Assembly: GCF_900100435.1 (NCBI RefSeq)
Contig: NZ_FNEX01000002.1
Coordinates: 434,001-498,000 of the forward strand
Source: Pedobacter sp. ok626
Lineage (GTDB): Bacteria > Bacteroidota > Bacteroidia > Sphingobacteriales > Sphingobacteriaceae
Direction of reading: 5' to 3'
Length of the DNA stretch: 64,000 nt
The position numbers were made by a program, and so were the translations under genes. Positions within the stretch are counted from its first letter, which is position 1; each line of letters begins with the position of its first letter. The notes beneath the pieces were generated by a model, which searched no databases, was not told the origin of the DNA, and was given only the letters and a program-made list of their open reading frames with translations. Positions 9,157-18,729 of the stretch are shown piece after piece.

Positions 9157-10530
9157 CTATATCAAATTTAAAATTACAGCTGGATATACCCCTAAAAATA
9201 TGGTAATCAAAGCTGAGAAAACAAGCACAAACTGATATTGAACAGGTGTTTGTAATTCCATCTCATTACCTTCTTTGAAATACATAGCTACAATAACTCT
9301 AAAATAATAATAGAATCCTACCAGCGCATTTAAAATGGCAAAAGCAACCAAATAAATCTGGTATTCCGACATCACATTTAAAAACATCAGATATTTTCCG
9401 ATAAATCCAGCGGTTAGTGGAATACCCGCAAGTGAAAGCATCGCTATAGTAAGAATTAGCGCTGTAAATGGATTACGTTTAGCCAAACCGTTAAAGCTAT
9501 CGAAATGATCGTTTCCGGTCTTCTGCTTCACTAAAATCAGTACAGCGAAAGCAATGATCGTTGCAAAAGTATAAGCAGCTGCATACACCAATACGTTGTT
9601 AGCCGAATTAGCTGTTAAAGTGATCAGTGAGAACAACAAATAACCCGCGTGTGAGATACTCGAATAGGCCAACATCCTTTTAAAGTTCTTTTGGAACAAG
9701 GCCGTTACGTTTCCGATCAACAAGGTTAAGCATACGATAACCATTAAAGGAGGCATCCAGAAATCATGTAAAGGTGCAAACGTATCTGCAAACAAACGAA
9801 GGAATGCAGCAAAACCTGCAGTCTTAACGATAGTCGACATGAATGTAGTAATCAAGGTAGGTGCACCTTCATATACATCTGGTGTCCAAAAGTGAAAAGG
9901 AGCTGCACCGATTTTAAAGCACAATCCAACCATTAGCAATATGATGCCCGGATAGAACATCGGAGAAATTGTTTTATAGTTAGCTACCAAATACTGATTG
10001 ATTACACCGAGATCAAAAGATCCCGTTGCACCATAAATCAGCGTAATTCCGAATAAAAGAAAACCTGTAGAGAATGCCCCCATCAGGAAATACTTTAATG
10101 CCGCCTCATTAGAGGCAAAGTTATTTTTACGTATACCTGCAAGGATATATAAACTCACCGACATGATCTCCACACCGATAAACAACATCGACATATTGGT
10201 ATAAGAAACCATGATCACGATACCAGCAAGGGAAAAAAGGATCAGGGTAAAGTATTCCGCAATATTTTCGCTGTTTTCTGCAAAGTAATTTTGGGTCAAT
10301 AAAAATATAAGTATAGTACCTAATACAGTGATTCCGGTAAATGCCAATGCAAAATTATCCATCTGCATCATACCATAAGAGTTATGATTGCCATTCCAGC
10401 CTGTAGCCACAAAAGCCAGCGAGGTAAGTAAACCAAGTAAGGTAATGGGTAATAACGCTTTTTTAGCTTTAAACAAACCTGCGTAAAGCACCACTAAAGC
10501 TGTAACAGTTATTGTTATAATGATATTCAT
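9157..10530 (-). CDS. nuoN: NADH-quinone oxidoreductase subunit N
   Basis: NuoN (457 residues) is one of the three antiporter-like proton-pumping subunits of complex I. The sequence is almost entirely hydrophobic with about 13-14 predicted TM segments. The proton_antipo_M core is recognisable by FKIGAAPFHFWTPDVYEGAP (about 205-225), a pumping-associated Lys/Glu region, and KRMLAYSSISHAGY. It is the last nuo gene, 4 nt after nuoM, and the gene order A-N matches the canonical bacterial operon. Inner-membrane protein; confident. Confidence 0.97.
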   Translation of the reverse strand: MNIIITITVTALVVLYAGLFKAKKALLPITLLGLLTSLAFVATGWNGNHNSYGMMQMDNFALAFTGITVLGTILIFLLTQNYFAENSENIAEYFTLILFSLAGIVIMVSYTNMSMLFIGVEIMSVSLYILAGIRKNNFASNEAALKYFLMGAFSTGFLLFGITLIYGATGSFDLGVINQYLVANYKTISPMFYPGIILLMVGLCFKIGAAPFHFWTPDVYEGAPTLITTFMSTIVKTAGFAAFLRLFADTFAPLHDFWMPPLMVIVCLTLLIGNVTALFQKNFKRMLAYSSISHAGYLLFSLITLTANSANNVLVYAAAYTFATIIAFAVLILVKQKTGNDHFDSFNGLAKRNPFTALILTIAMLSLAGIPLTAGFIGKYLMFLNVMSEYQIYLVAFAILNALVGFYYYFRVIVAMYFKEGNEMELQTPVQYQFVLVFSALITIFLGVYPAVILNLI

Positions 10531-10534
10531 TTCC

Positions 10535-12001
10535 TTAGTTTACCGATGTTAATTTTTGTGTTACCTGTTCTATTAAATGTTGTACCGAAGCTTCAGAAAG
10601 CTGCAAAATTGGTTTTGGATAAACACCCAATACAATAACCAATGCACAGATCACGTACAATACAACCTGCTCTGATCCTCTTATATCTGTAAAGCCAATG
10701 GTCAGCTCATTGGTTTTGCCCAACATGATGTTTTGATACATCCTGAACATATAAACCGCACCAAAAATGATGGTTAAACCAGCAAATATTGCCGCCCATA
10801 AGCTATATTGATAAATACCAATCAGTAAAAGGAATTCTCCTATAAATCCATTTGTTCCGGGTAAAGCGACCGTGCCTAAAAGAATAATCAGAAATGCGAT
10901 AGCTAGTTTAGGCGCTTGTTTAGCAATACCACCTAAGTCAGCAATTTTGTAAGTTCCCATACGACTGGCAATGATATCCAGCACAAAGAACAAACCTACC
11001 ACATTTATACCATGACTCAACATCTGGATCATTGCGCCCTGCATACCTTGTACATTCAATGCGAATATACCAGCAGCGATTAAACCAACGTGACCAATTG
11101 AAGAGTAAGCAACCAATCTTTTAGCATCCTTTTGTGTAAATGCAATCAACGAAGCATAGACTACCCCGATGATAGATAGGATGATTGCCACTTGTCCCCA
11201 TTGCAGAACGCCAGCAGGTACAATAGGCAGTAACCATCTGATCACACCGTAAATACCCATTTTAAGCATGATTCCCGAAAGCAACATGGTTCCCGGAGTC
11301 GGAGCTTCAGTATAGGTATCTGGCTGCCAGGTATGGAAAGGAAATATTGGCATCTTAATCGCAAAAGCAATAAAGAAAGCCCAGAATATCCATGCCTGCT
11401 GAGTTGAATCTAAATTAAGGCTATAAAGCGCCTGTATGTCGAAATTATTAGATGGGTTCTGTAAGTAAAGGTAAATGATACCCAATAACATAAACAATGA
11501 ACCAGCAATGGTGTAAACAAAGAACTTCATGTTTACTTTAATGCGGTTTTTACCACCCCATATTGCACAGATAAAGTAAATCGGAATCAAAGCTGCTTCC
11601 CATCCAATATAGAACAAGAAAGCATCCATAGCAGTAAACACCACCAATAAACCACTTTGCATAAACAGAATCAAAGCGAAAAAAGCATTTGCATTTTTAT
11701 ATTGATGCTGATAAGCCGAAAGAATGATGAGCGGAACCAAAATGTTGGTCAACAGTATCGTGATCATGCTGATCCCATCAACCCCTGCGTGGAAACTAAT
11801 TCCAAGTTCTTTTATCCATGGAAGATTAACCACAAACTGTGTACTTGCATCCGGGATAAAATTACATACCATAACCAAGGCCAGGGCTAAAGAAACAATT
11901 GCATTAACCAATGCAACATGTTTTGCTCCATTTCCGGTAAACGCGGTAACCAAGGCGCCAAGCAATGGTATAAATATAAGAAGTAGTAAAAGTTGTTCCA
12001 T
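10535..12001 (-). CDS. nuoM: NADH-quinone oxidoreductase subunit M
   Basis: NuoM (488 residues) is an antiporter-like proton-pumping subunit of complex I. Recognisable elements are FYIGWEAALIPIYFICAIWGG (contains the conserved TM5 glutamate), KMPIFPFHTWQPDTYTEAPTPG, and KRLVAYSSIGHVGLI (the TM7-8 lysine region). About 14 TM segments are expected. It lies 21 nt downstream of nuoL and 4 nt upstream of nuoN. Confidence 0.97.
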   Translation of the reverse strand: MEQLLLLLIFIPLLGALVTAFTGNGAKHVALVNAIVSLALALVMVCNFIPDASTQFVVNLPWIKELGISFHAGVDGISMITILLTNILVPLIILSAYQHQYKNANAFFALILFMQSGLLVVFTAMDAFLFYIGWEAALIPIYFICAIWGGKNRIKVNMKFFVYTIAGSLFMLLGIIYLYLQNPSNNFDIQALYSLNLDSTQQAWIFWAFFIAFAIKMPIFPFHTWQPDTYTEAPTPGTMLLSGIMLKMGIYGVIRWLLPIVPAGVLQWGQVAIILSIIGVVYASLIAFTQKDAKRLVAYSSIGHVGLIAAGIFALNVQGMQGAMIQMLSHGINVVGLFFVLDIIASRMGTYKIADLGGIAKQAPKLAIAFLIILLGTVALPGTNGFIGEFLLLIGIYQYSLWAAIFAGLTIIFGAVYMFRMYQNIMLGKTNELTIGFTDIRGSEQVVLYVICALVIVLGVYPKPILQLSEASVQHLIEQVTQKLTSVN

Positions 12002-12022
12002 TATCTTTTCTTGAACGATCTT

Positions 12023-13915
12023 TTATAGTGATAAATAAGTATACAATAACATTGAGATGATTCCTATCACCATCATAAAAATATAAAAGCCAACATTTCC
12101 TGTTTGCAATAAGCGTAAACCCTTACTAGCCTCAGAAGTTGTCCAACCTAAGCCATTTACAATACCGTCTACAATTTTATTGTCAACGATTTTATAAAAG
12201 AAGCCTGAAATCGCATCTAAAGGTTTCGTGAATAAAGCATTATATATTTCATCAAAATAAAATTTGTTATAAGACAGGTTAGCCAATCCAGTACGTTTAC
12301 CTTCATCTGGAATAGGAATATGGTTTTGCTTAACATATTTACCATAAGCAATCCCGATAGAGATCAATACCCCAACCACAGAAACAGCCATTAACATATA
12401 TTCTGTAGCATGATCCGGAGATTCGCCAACATGTTTAATTACCGGAGACAACCATTGCGATAACCAATGACTTCCGCCCAATGCTTCTGGAATACCAATC
12501 ACACCACCTATGGCAGATAAAATAGCCAGAACGATCAAAGGCAGAGTCATAGATTTTGGCGACTCATGGATTTTCTCTTCAGCATGGTGTGTACCACGGT
12601 ATTTTCCATAAAAAGTAAGGAACAACATTCTGAACATATAAAATGCTGTTAGGAAAGCCGTAAACACTGCAATTCCCCACATTACTTTATCATGCAAATA
12701 AACATGTGCTAAAATCTCATCTTTAGAGAAGAAACCCGAAAACGGAGGTAAACCTGCAATAGCAATCGTACCAATTAGCATCGTGATAAAAGTAACTGGT
12801 AATTTCTTGCGCAAACCACCCATATGACGCATATCCTGCTCATGGTGTAAAGCATGAATTACAGAACCCGCACATAAGAACAATAAGGCTTTAAAGAAAG
12901 CATGTGTAATTACGTGGAAGAAAGCCCCGTTATAAGCACCAACACCTAAACCAAGGAACATATAACCCAATTGAGATACGGTCGAATAGGCCAATACTTT
13001 TTTAATATCGTTTTGTGTTAAAGCAATAATTGCTGCAACAACCGCTGTGGCCAAACCAACAATCGCAATTACATGCTGAATCATTGGCGCCAGGTCAAAT
13101 AACAGATTTGATCTTGCAATCATATAAATACCTGCTGTAACCATGGTAGCTGCGTGAATTAAAGCCGAAACCGGAGTTGGACCCGCCATCGCGTCTGGTA
13201 ACCAGGTAAACAATGGCAACTGCGCAGATTTACCGCAGGCACCTATAAATAAGAATAAAGCGATTAAAGCAATCGTACCATTACCAGGCAACATGTTTTG
13301 TGCCTGAGGGAAAATCTTACCAAACTCTACGCTACCAAAAGTCGTGAAGATTAAGAACACGCCCAGTAAGAAACCTAAATCACCAATACGGTTCATCACA
13401 AAGGCCTTTTTCGCTGCCGATGCATAAGCGCTATTTGTATACCAGAAGCCGATCAGTAAGTAAGAACATAGTCCTACACCCTCCCAGCCGATAAACATTA
13501 CAATATAGTTTGATCCTAAAACCAATAGCAACATAAAGAAGATAAACAGGTTCAGGTAGCTAAAAAACTTACCAAAACCTTCATCGCTATGCATATAGCC
13601 AATAGAGTAAATATGGATCAAAAAGCCTACTCCTGTAATGATAAGGAGCATCAATGAACTTAATGGATCAACTAAAAAAGACAATGGAATGTGTAAACTT
13701 CCAGCGCTAATCCAGTCAAAAAGAAATATCTCATGAGATTTATTCGCATCAGCACCCAGTTCAAAAAATACTCCCAAACTGATGGCGAACGAAATGAATA
13801 TTACACTGCTTCCTATAAAACCAATCAGGTTTTTGGATAATGAATTTCTGCCAAGGCCATTTATTATAAAGCCCAACAGAGGAATCAACGGAACCAGCCA
13901 AACTAAATTTATCAT
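12023..13915 (-). CDS. nuoL: NADH-quinone oxidoreductase subunit L
   Basis: NuoL (630 residues) is the distal antiporter-like subunit of complex I, carrying the long lateral helix. Conserved elements are FIGWEGVGLCSYLLIGFWY with the TM5 glutamate, AQLPLFTWLPDAMAGPTPVSALIHAATMV, and KKVLAYSTVSQLGYMFLGLG. The C-terminal about 130 residues contain the amphipathic lateral region and the final TM anchor. The length is typical for NuoL. It is 21 nt downstream of nuoK. Confidence 0.97.
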   Translation of the reverse strand: MINLVWLVPLIPLLGFIINGLGRNSLSKNLIGFIGSSVIFISFAISLGVFFELGADANKSHEIFLFDWISAGSLHIPLSFLVDPLSSLMLLIITGVGFLIHIYSIGYMHSDEGFGKFFSYLNLFIFFMLLLVLGSNYIVMFIGWEGVGLCSYLLIGFWYTNSAYASAAKKAFVMNRIGDLGFLLGVFLIFTTFGSVEFGKIFPQAQNMLPGNGTIALIALFLFIGACGKSAQLPLFTWLPDAMAGPTPVSALIHAATMVTAGIYMIARSNLLFDLAPMIQHVIAIVGLATAVVAAIIALTQNDIKKVLAYSTVSQLGYMFLGLGVGAYNGAFFHVITHAFFKALLFLCAGSVIHALHHEQDMRHMGGLRKKLPVTFITMLIGTIAIAGLPPFSGFFSKDEILAHVYLHDKVMWGIAVFTAFLTAFYMFRMLFLTFYGKYRGTHHAEEKIHESPKSMTLPLIVLAILSAIGGVIGIPEALGGSHWLSQWLSPVIKHVGESPDHATEYMLMAVSVVGVLISIGIAYGKYVKQNHIPIPDEGKRTGLANLSYNKFYFDEIYNALFTKPLDAISGFFYKIVDNKIVDGIVNGLGWTTSEASKGLRLLQTGNVGFYIFMMVIGIISMLLYTYLSL

Positions 13916-13936
13916 CTTATAATTTCTTCTTAATAA

Positions 13937-14266
13937 TTACCACTTAAGGCGATTCAACACATTAACATCTGTAGACTGGGTATTTCTGTAAACCATTACA
14001 ATAATACTCAAACCAATTGCTACCTCTGCGGCAGCCAGGACCATAATAAAAAACACGAATACCTGACCTGAAGCATCATTGTTATGTACCGAGAAAGCGG
14101 TTAACAATAAATTGACAGCATTCAGCATCAGCTCCACAGACATGAAAATAACAATAGCATTTCTGCGCGTTAAAACGCCTATAACACCAATAGTGAAAAT
14201 GATTGCACTTAACCAAATGTAATGGTTTAGCGGTACCCCTTGTAATTGTTGAGTAATGTTGCCCAT
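13937..14266 (-). CDS. nuoK: NADH-quinone oxidoreductase subunit K
   Basis: NuoK (109 residues) is a three-TM subunit at the proximal end of the complex I membrane arm. The second TM has the conserved glutamate in MSVELMLNAVNLLL and the third TM has AAAEVAIGLSI with the second conserved glutamate. It overlaps the end of nuoJ by one base (TAATG arrangement), suggesting coupled translation. Confidence 0.96.
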   Translation of the reverse strand: MGNITQQLQGVPLNHYIWLSAIIFTIGVIGVLTRRNAIVIFMSVELMLNAVNLLLTAFSVHNNDASGQVFVFFIMVLAAAEVAIGLSIIVMVYRNTQSTDVNVLNRLKW

Positions 14267-14763
14267 TATACTTTCTCTTTTTTAGTTAATAATATAGCAC
14301 CTACCATTGCCGAAAGCAATAAAATAGAACACAGTTCAAATGGCAGCATAAATGGCCCAAACAACTCTTTTCCCAGGTTCTTTACCAAACCCAGATTAGG
14401 GTTTCTCAATACCACTGGATCAGAAATCGCTACCGCTTTTAAAGCACCAGCCAAAGTAACCAGTAAACAACATCCTGCAATTACGCCCACCACCTTAACC
14501 AAGGTAGATTTTAAAGGCTCATTGTCCTTATTCAGGTTAAGTAACATCAGTACGAAGAGGAATAAAACCATAATAGCCCCCATGTACACAATGAAATTTA
14601 CTACGGCCAAAAACTGTGCATTTAGCAAAATGTAGTGAACCGTAAACGTAAAAAACGTAACAATCAGGTAAAGCACACTATGCACTGGGTTTTTCGCAAA
14701 AATAACCATCAATGAAAAGATGATACTTAGTGTGGCAACAAAATAGAATATTGATGTAGTCAT
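14266..14763 (-). CDS. nuoJ: NADH-quinone oxidoreductase subunit J
   Basis: NuoJ (165 residues) is a five-TM membrane subunit whose TM3 pi-bulge region takes part in conformational coupling. The conserved FLAVVNFIVYMGAIMVLFLFVLML stretch around residues 49-72 contains the family's VxxIVYxGAI signature. It starts immediately after nuoI and overlaps nuoK by 1 nt. Size and order are standard. Confidence 0.95.
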   Translation of the reverse strand: MTTSIFYFVATLSIIFSLMVIFAKNPVHSVLYLIVTFFTFTVHYILLNAQFLAVVNFIVYMGAIMVLFLFVLMLLNLNKDNEPLKSTLVKVVGVIAGCCLLVTLAGALKAVAISDPVVLRNPNLGLVKNLGKELFGPFMLPFELCSILLLSAMVGAILLTKKEKV

Positions 14764-15264
14764 TTATTTCTTGTTTAATGGTTGTTCTACCAACTTATCT
14801 TTACCGTAAATAAAGTCTTTACGTAAATAATCAGCAGGTACAATTGGTCCATCCAGGTAAATCGCTTCTTTCGGACAAGCCTCTTCACACAAACCACAAA
14901 AAATGCAGCGTAGCATGTTGATCTCATACACTGAAGCATATTTTTCCTCACGATAAAGATCTTTCTCCTCAGGTTTACGTTCAGCAGCAATCATTGTAAT
15001 TGCTTCTGCCGGGCATGATAAAGCGCACAAACCACAAGCTGTGCAACGCTCCTTACCTTCTTCGTCTCTTTTTAAAGAGTGCATCCCCCTAAAATTGGTA
15101 GAGAACTCCCGCTCTACCTCAGGATATCTGATCGTCGCTTCTTTCTTAAAGAAATGACTAATGGTAATAGCCATACCTTTAGCGATAGCAGGCAAATACA
15201 TGCGCTCTGCCAGGGTTAAGGGCTTTTGTTCTAATACTTTCTTCTTACTGGTTAATGGTTCCAT
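14764..15264 (-). CDS. nuoI: NADH-quinone oxidoreductase subunit I (two 4Fe-4S clusters)
   Basis: NuoI (166 residues) binds the N6a and N6b [4Fe-4S] clusters in the peripheral arm. Both binding motifs are complete: CTACGLCALSCP and CIFCGLCEEACP. A short N-terminal amphipathic region (LAERMYLPAIAKGMAITISHFF) contacts the membrane domain. It lies 32 nt downstream of nuoH and directly abuts nuoJ. Confidence 0.97.
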   Translation of the reverse strand: MEPLTSKKKVLEQKPLTLAERMYLPAIAKGMAITISHFFKKEATIRYPEVEREFSTNFRGMHSLKRDEEGKERCTACGLCALSCPAEAITMIAAERKPEEKDLYREEKYASVYEINMLRCIFCGLCEEACPKEAIYLDGPIVPADYLRKDFIYGKDKLVEQPLNKK

Positions 15265-15296
15265 TAAACCTCCTTATTATTCCACATACGTGGATG

Positions 15297-16334
15297 TTAA
15301 AATCCTTCAATTACCGCAATCACCACACTGGTCACTACTATATTCGCTATAGCCAGAGGAATCAATACCTTCCAGCCTAAATGCATCAACTGATCATAGC
15401 GGAAACGTGGAATAGTCCAACGAACCCACATAAAGAAAAATATGAATGCAAATATTTTGATAAAGAATACGCCTACTCCGATCAATGGACCAATTACAGG
15501 TCCTGTATTGGCCAATACCCAATCCATACCAGGATAGTTGTAACCACCGAAATATAAAGTAGCCATTACTGCCGCAGAAACAAACATATTGATGTACTCA
15601 GCAAATAAATAGAAACCCAGTTTCATCGACGAATACTCTGTGTGGTATCCACCAATTAATTCCGTTTCACACTCCGGTAAATCGAATGGAGCCCTATTGG
15701 TTTCTGCAAAAGCACATACCATAAAAAGGATAAAACCTACTGGTTGATACAATACGTTCCAGTGCCAGCCGTGCTGTCCCTCTACAATCTCTTTCAAGCT
15801 CATAGAACCTGTTACCAGCAATAAGGCAATGATCGATAAGCCCATTGCAATCTCATAACTGATATTCTGAGAAGCAGCTCTAATCGCACTTAACAATGAA
15901 TATTTGTTGTTAGATGCCCAACCACCAATCATCACACCATATACACCTAAGGAAACTACACCAAAAATGTATAAGATACCCACGTTGATGTCTGTCACCT
16001 GCAAAGGAATAACACGATCACCAACAGTGATTGCACTACCCCAGGGAATAACTGCAGTACCAATACAAGCGGTTAACATGGCCAAACCTGGACCAATCAT
16101 AAACAACCATTTACTGGCATTTGTAGGAATAATCTCTTCCTTCATGAACATTTTCAGACCATCCGCCAAAGGCTGGAACATACCTGCAGGACCTGCTCTA
16201 TCCGGTCCTAACCTATCCTGTAAAAAAGCAGCCACTTTTCTCTCTGCATAAGTAGAGTACATGGCAATCACTAAACTGATGCCAAATATGATAGCTACAA
16301 GTACAAATTTTTCTATTACAAAAGCTATATCCAT
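15297..16334 (-). CDS. nuoH: NADH-quinone oxidoreductase subunit H
   Basis: NuoH (345 residues) is the eight-TM heel subunit forming part of the quinone chamber. Typical elements are YAERKVAAFLQDRLGPDRAG (about 28-47), LADGLKMFMKEEI, FAETNRAPFDLPE (about 211-223, loop glutamates) and ELIGGYHTEYSSMKLG. The length matches bacterial NuoH. It shares one base with the end of nuoG (TAATG), indicating tight coupling. Confidence 0.97.
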   Translation of the reverse strand: MDIAFVIEKFVLVAIIFGISLVIAMYSTYAERKVAAFLQDRLGPDRAGPAGMFQPLADGLKMFMKEEIIPTNASKWLFMIGPGLAMLTACIGTAVIPWGSAITVGDRVIPLQVTDINVGILYIFGVVSLGVYGVMIGGWASNNKYSLLSAIRAASQNISYEIAMGLSIIALLLVTGSMSLKEIVEGQHGWHWNVLYQPVGFILFMVCAFAETNRAPFDLPECETELIGGYHTEYSSMKLGFYLFAEYINMFVSAAVMATLYFGGYNYPGMDWVLANTGPVIGPLIGVGVFFIKIFAFIFFFMWVRWTIPRFRYDQLMHLGWKVLIPLAIANIVVTSVVIAVIEGF

Positions 16335-17338
16335 TAGAATTTAGTGGTTTTTTCGAGTTCAACCTGATTCGCCTGTCTTAACTTAGGGTTATCCTGAATT
16401 ACTGGCAACGGCTTTAAAGTTTCGTAGTGATTTGAAGAGATCACTGAAGTATCACTAATATGAGTAGGGTGTTCAATTACCCAATCCGCTGTTTTTTTCT
16501 TGTCAAAACGGCAAGTATTGCAAATAAACTCTTCTACTTCTCCGTAGATATCTTTACGAGCAGTAACCCTAAGCACATCTTCACCTTTATACCACAACGT
16601 TACTTTACCACTACAAGTAGGGCAGTCTCTATGTGCATCGATAGGTTTAGTAAACCAAACTCTATTTTTGAATCGGAAAGTTTTATCTGTCAAAGCACCA
16701 ACCGGGCAAACATCGATTACATTTCCTGAAAAATCATTATCTACAGCAGTCTGAATGTAAGTAGAAATTTCCGAGTGATCACCCCTATTCAGGATACCAT
16801 GTACCCTTTTATTCGTAATCTGATCTGCAGTAAATACACAACGGTAGCATAAGATGCAACGGTTCATGTGCAACTGGATCTTATCGCCAATATCTATACG
16901 CTCAAACGTTCTACGCTCAAACTCATATCTTGTTTTTTGCAAACCATGCTCGTAGCCTAGATTCTGAAGATCACATTCACCAGCCTGGTCACAAACCGGG
17001 CAATCCAATGGATGATTAATCAACAACATCTCTACTACACCACTGCGTGCTTCAATTACTTCCGGAGAAGTAATATTCATCACCTCCATACCATCCATTA
17101 CAGCGGTACGGCATGATGCTACCAGTTTAGGCATCGGGCGCGGATCTTTTTCAGAACCTTTGCTTACCTTAACAATACAAGTACGGCATTTCCCACCGCT
17201 GCCTTCTAATTTAGAATAATAGCACATTGCAGGTGGCACAATATCTCCCCCTATTTGCCTTGCAGCATTCAGGATAGAGGTACCAGGGGCCACTTCTACT
17301 GTTATTCCGTCTATGGTTACTTTAACTGTATCACTCAT
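16334..17338 (-). CDS. nuoG: NADH-quinone oxidoreductase subunit G, short form (Fe-S N-terminal module only)
   Basis: A 334-residue subunit in the nuoG position. It has an N-terminal [2Fe-2S] ferredoxin-like domain (about 1-85; cysteines in PPAMCYYS, GGKCRTC and VASC), then the His-Cys [4Fe-4S] segment HPLDCPVCDQAGECDLQ (about 108-124), then a second [4Fe-4S] set in CILCYRC and the NVIDVCPVGALTDK block. A final CPTC...CNTC part follows, and the protein ends before the large molybdopterin-oxidoreductase-like domain found in E. coli-type NuoG (about 900 residues). The stop is directly coupled to nuoH, so the short form is not obviously a sequencing break. Electron path clusters N1b, N4 and N5 are accounted for; identity is well supported by position and motifs. 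Confidence 0.9.
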   Translation of the reverse strand: MSDTVKVTIDGITVEVAPGTSILNAARQIGGDIVPPAMCYYSKLEGSGGKCRTCIVKVSKGSEKDPRPMPKLVASCRTAVMDGMEVMNITSPEVIEARSGVVEMLLINHPLDCPVCDQAGECDLQNLGYEHGLQKTRYEFERRTFERIDIGDKIQLHMNRCILCYRCVFTADQITNKRVHGILNRGDHSEISTYIQTAVDNDFSGNVIDVCPVGALTDKTFRFKNRVWFTKPIDAHRDCPTCSGKVTLWYKGEDVLRVTARKDIYGEVEEFICNTCRFDKKKTADWVIEHPTHISDTSVISSNHYETLKPLPVIQDNPKLRQANQVELEKTTKF

Positions 17339-17364
17339 TGTTGCAGCTATTCTTTTCTCTGTTG

Positions 17365-18729
17365 TTAATTTTCTATCGTAACAGCTTTGGCAATCGGGTC
17401 AGCATAATTAGCTAAACCATAATTTGTAGATAAGCTTTTAACCGGCTCATTTACATGCCATTCAAATTCGTCTCTGAAATGTCTGATTGCACTTGCAACA
17501 GGCCATGCAGCCGCGTCGCCAAGTGGGCAAATCGTATTTCCTTCTATTTTTTTCGACACATCAACCAACAGGTCAATGTCGCTCATTTTGCCATGTCCGT
17601 ATTCAAGCCTATGTAGCACTTTCTCCATCCAGCCCGTTCCTTCTCTACAAGGCGAACACTGTCCACAACTTTCATGGTGATAGAAACGAGAGAAGTTCCA
17701 GGTGTTTCTAACGATACACTGGTCCTCATCAAATGCAATAAAACCACCTGAGCCCATCATCGAACCAGTGGCAAAACCACCTTCAGACAAAGACTCATAG
17801 CTCATTAACCTTGGCTCGCCATTGGCCAGCTTCAAAGTCAGATTTGCAGGTAATATTGGCACTGATGATCCGCCGGCAACAGTAGCTTTCAGGCGTTTGC
17901 CATTAGCAATACCACCGCACCATTCATCAGAATAAATGAATTCTTCAACAGGCAAGCCCAATTCAATTTCATAAACGCCTGGTCTCACTAAATTACCCGA
18001 AGCAGAAATTAATTTCGTTCCAGTACTGCGACCAATACCAATCTTTGCATACTCATCACCCCCATCATTAATGATCGGAACAACAGCAGCAATAGATTCC
18101 ACATTGTTCACTACAGTAGGACAACCGTACAATCCGGCAATAGCAGGGAAAGGAGGTTTAATCCTCGGGTTTCCTCGTTTACCTTCTAATGATTCCAGCA
18201 AAGCTGTTTCCTCACCACAGATATAAGCCCCGCCACCTGGTTGAACGTATAGTTCCAGATCGTAACCTGAACCTAAAATATTTTTACCCAAAAATCCGGC
18301 ATTTTTGGCTTCGGCTATTGCTCTCTCCAAAATACGGATCTGCGGCATCATCTCACCACGTACATAGATGTAAGAAGTATTCGCTCCCAGTGCAAAACTG
18401 GAAACAATCATTCCTTCGATCAATGCATGAGGGATATAGGTCATCAAGTAGCGGTCCTTAAAAGTACCCGGCTCAGACTCATCCGCATTACATACCAGAT
18501 AACGGGCAACACCCTCTGGTTTAGCCAAAAAGCTCCATTTCATCCCCGTAGGGAATCCTGCACCACCGCGACCGCGTAATCCGGACTTCTTAACCTCTTC
18601 TACTACTTCATCAGGAGTAAGGGTCTTTAAAGCCTTCTCAACGGCACGATACCCGCCTTTTTGGCGATAAACATCAAGTGTGTTGATGCCAGGTACGTTT
18701 ATATGTTCTAATAATAGTTTACGGGCCAT
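17365..18729 (-). CDS. nuoF: NADH-quinone oxidoreductase subunit F (NADH- and FMN-binding)
   Basis: NuoF (454 residues) binds NADH, FMN and cluster N3. The NADH-binding glycine-rich motif LRGRGGAGFPTG is at residues 51-62. The FMN-binding region includes YVCNADE-like LVCNADESEPGTFKDR and ICGEETALLESLEG. The C-terminal [4Fe-4S] motif is ESCGQCSPCREG. The length fits. It shares one base with the end of nuoE and is 26 nt upstream of nuoG. Confidence 0.97.
   Translation of the reverse strand: MARKLLLEHINVPGINTLDVYRQKGGYRAVEKALKTLTPDEVVEEVKKSGLRGRGGAGFPTGMKWSFLAKPEGVARYLVCNADESEPGTFKDRYLMTYIPHALIEGMIVSSFALGANTSYIYVRGEMMPQIRILERAIAEAKNAGFLGKNILGSGYDLELYVQPGGGAYICGEETALLESLEGKRGNPRIKPPFPAIAGLYGCPTVVNNVESIAAVVPIINDGGDEYAKIGIGRSTGTKLISASGNLVRPGVYEIELGLPVEEFIYSDEWCGGIANGKRLKATVAGGSSVPILPANLTLKLANGEPRLMSYESLSEGGFATGSMMGSGGFIAFDEDQCIVRNTWNFSRFYHHESCGQCSPCREGTGWMEKVLHRLEYGHGKMSDIDLLVDVSKKIEGNTICPLGDAAAWPVASAIRHFRDEFEWHVNEPVKSLSTNYGLANYADPIAKAVTIEN

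Noticed and set aside
16334..17338. NuoG as a frameshifted or truncated pseudogene
   Set aside because: All Fe-S ligand motifs are intact, and the stop overlaps the nuoH start, so the short length looks genuine.
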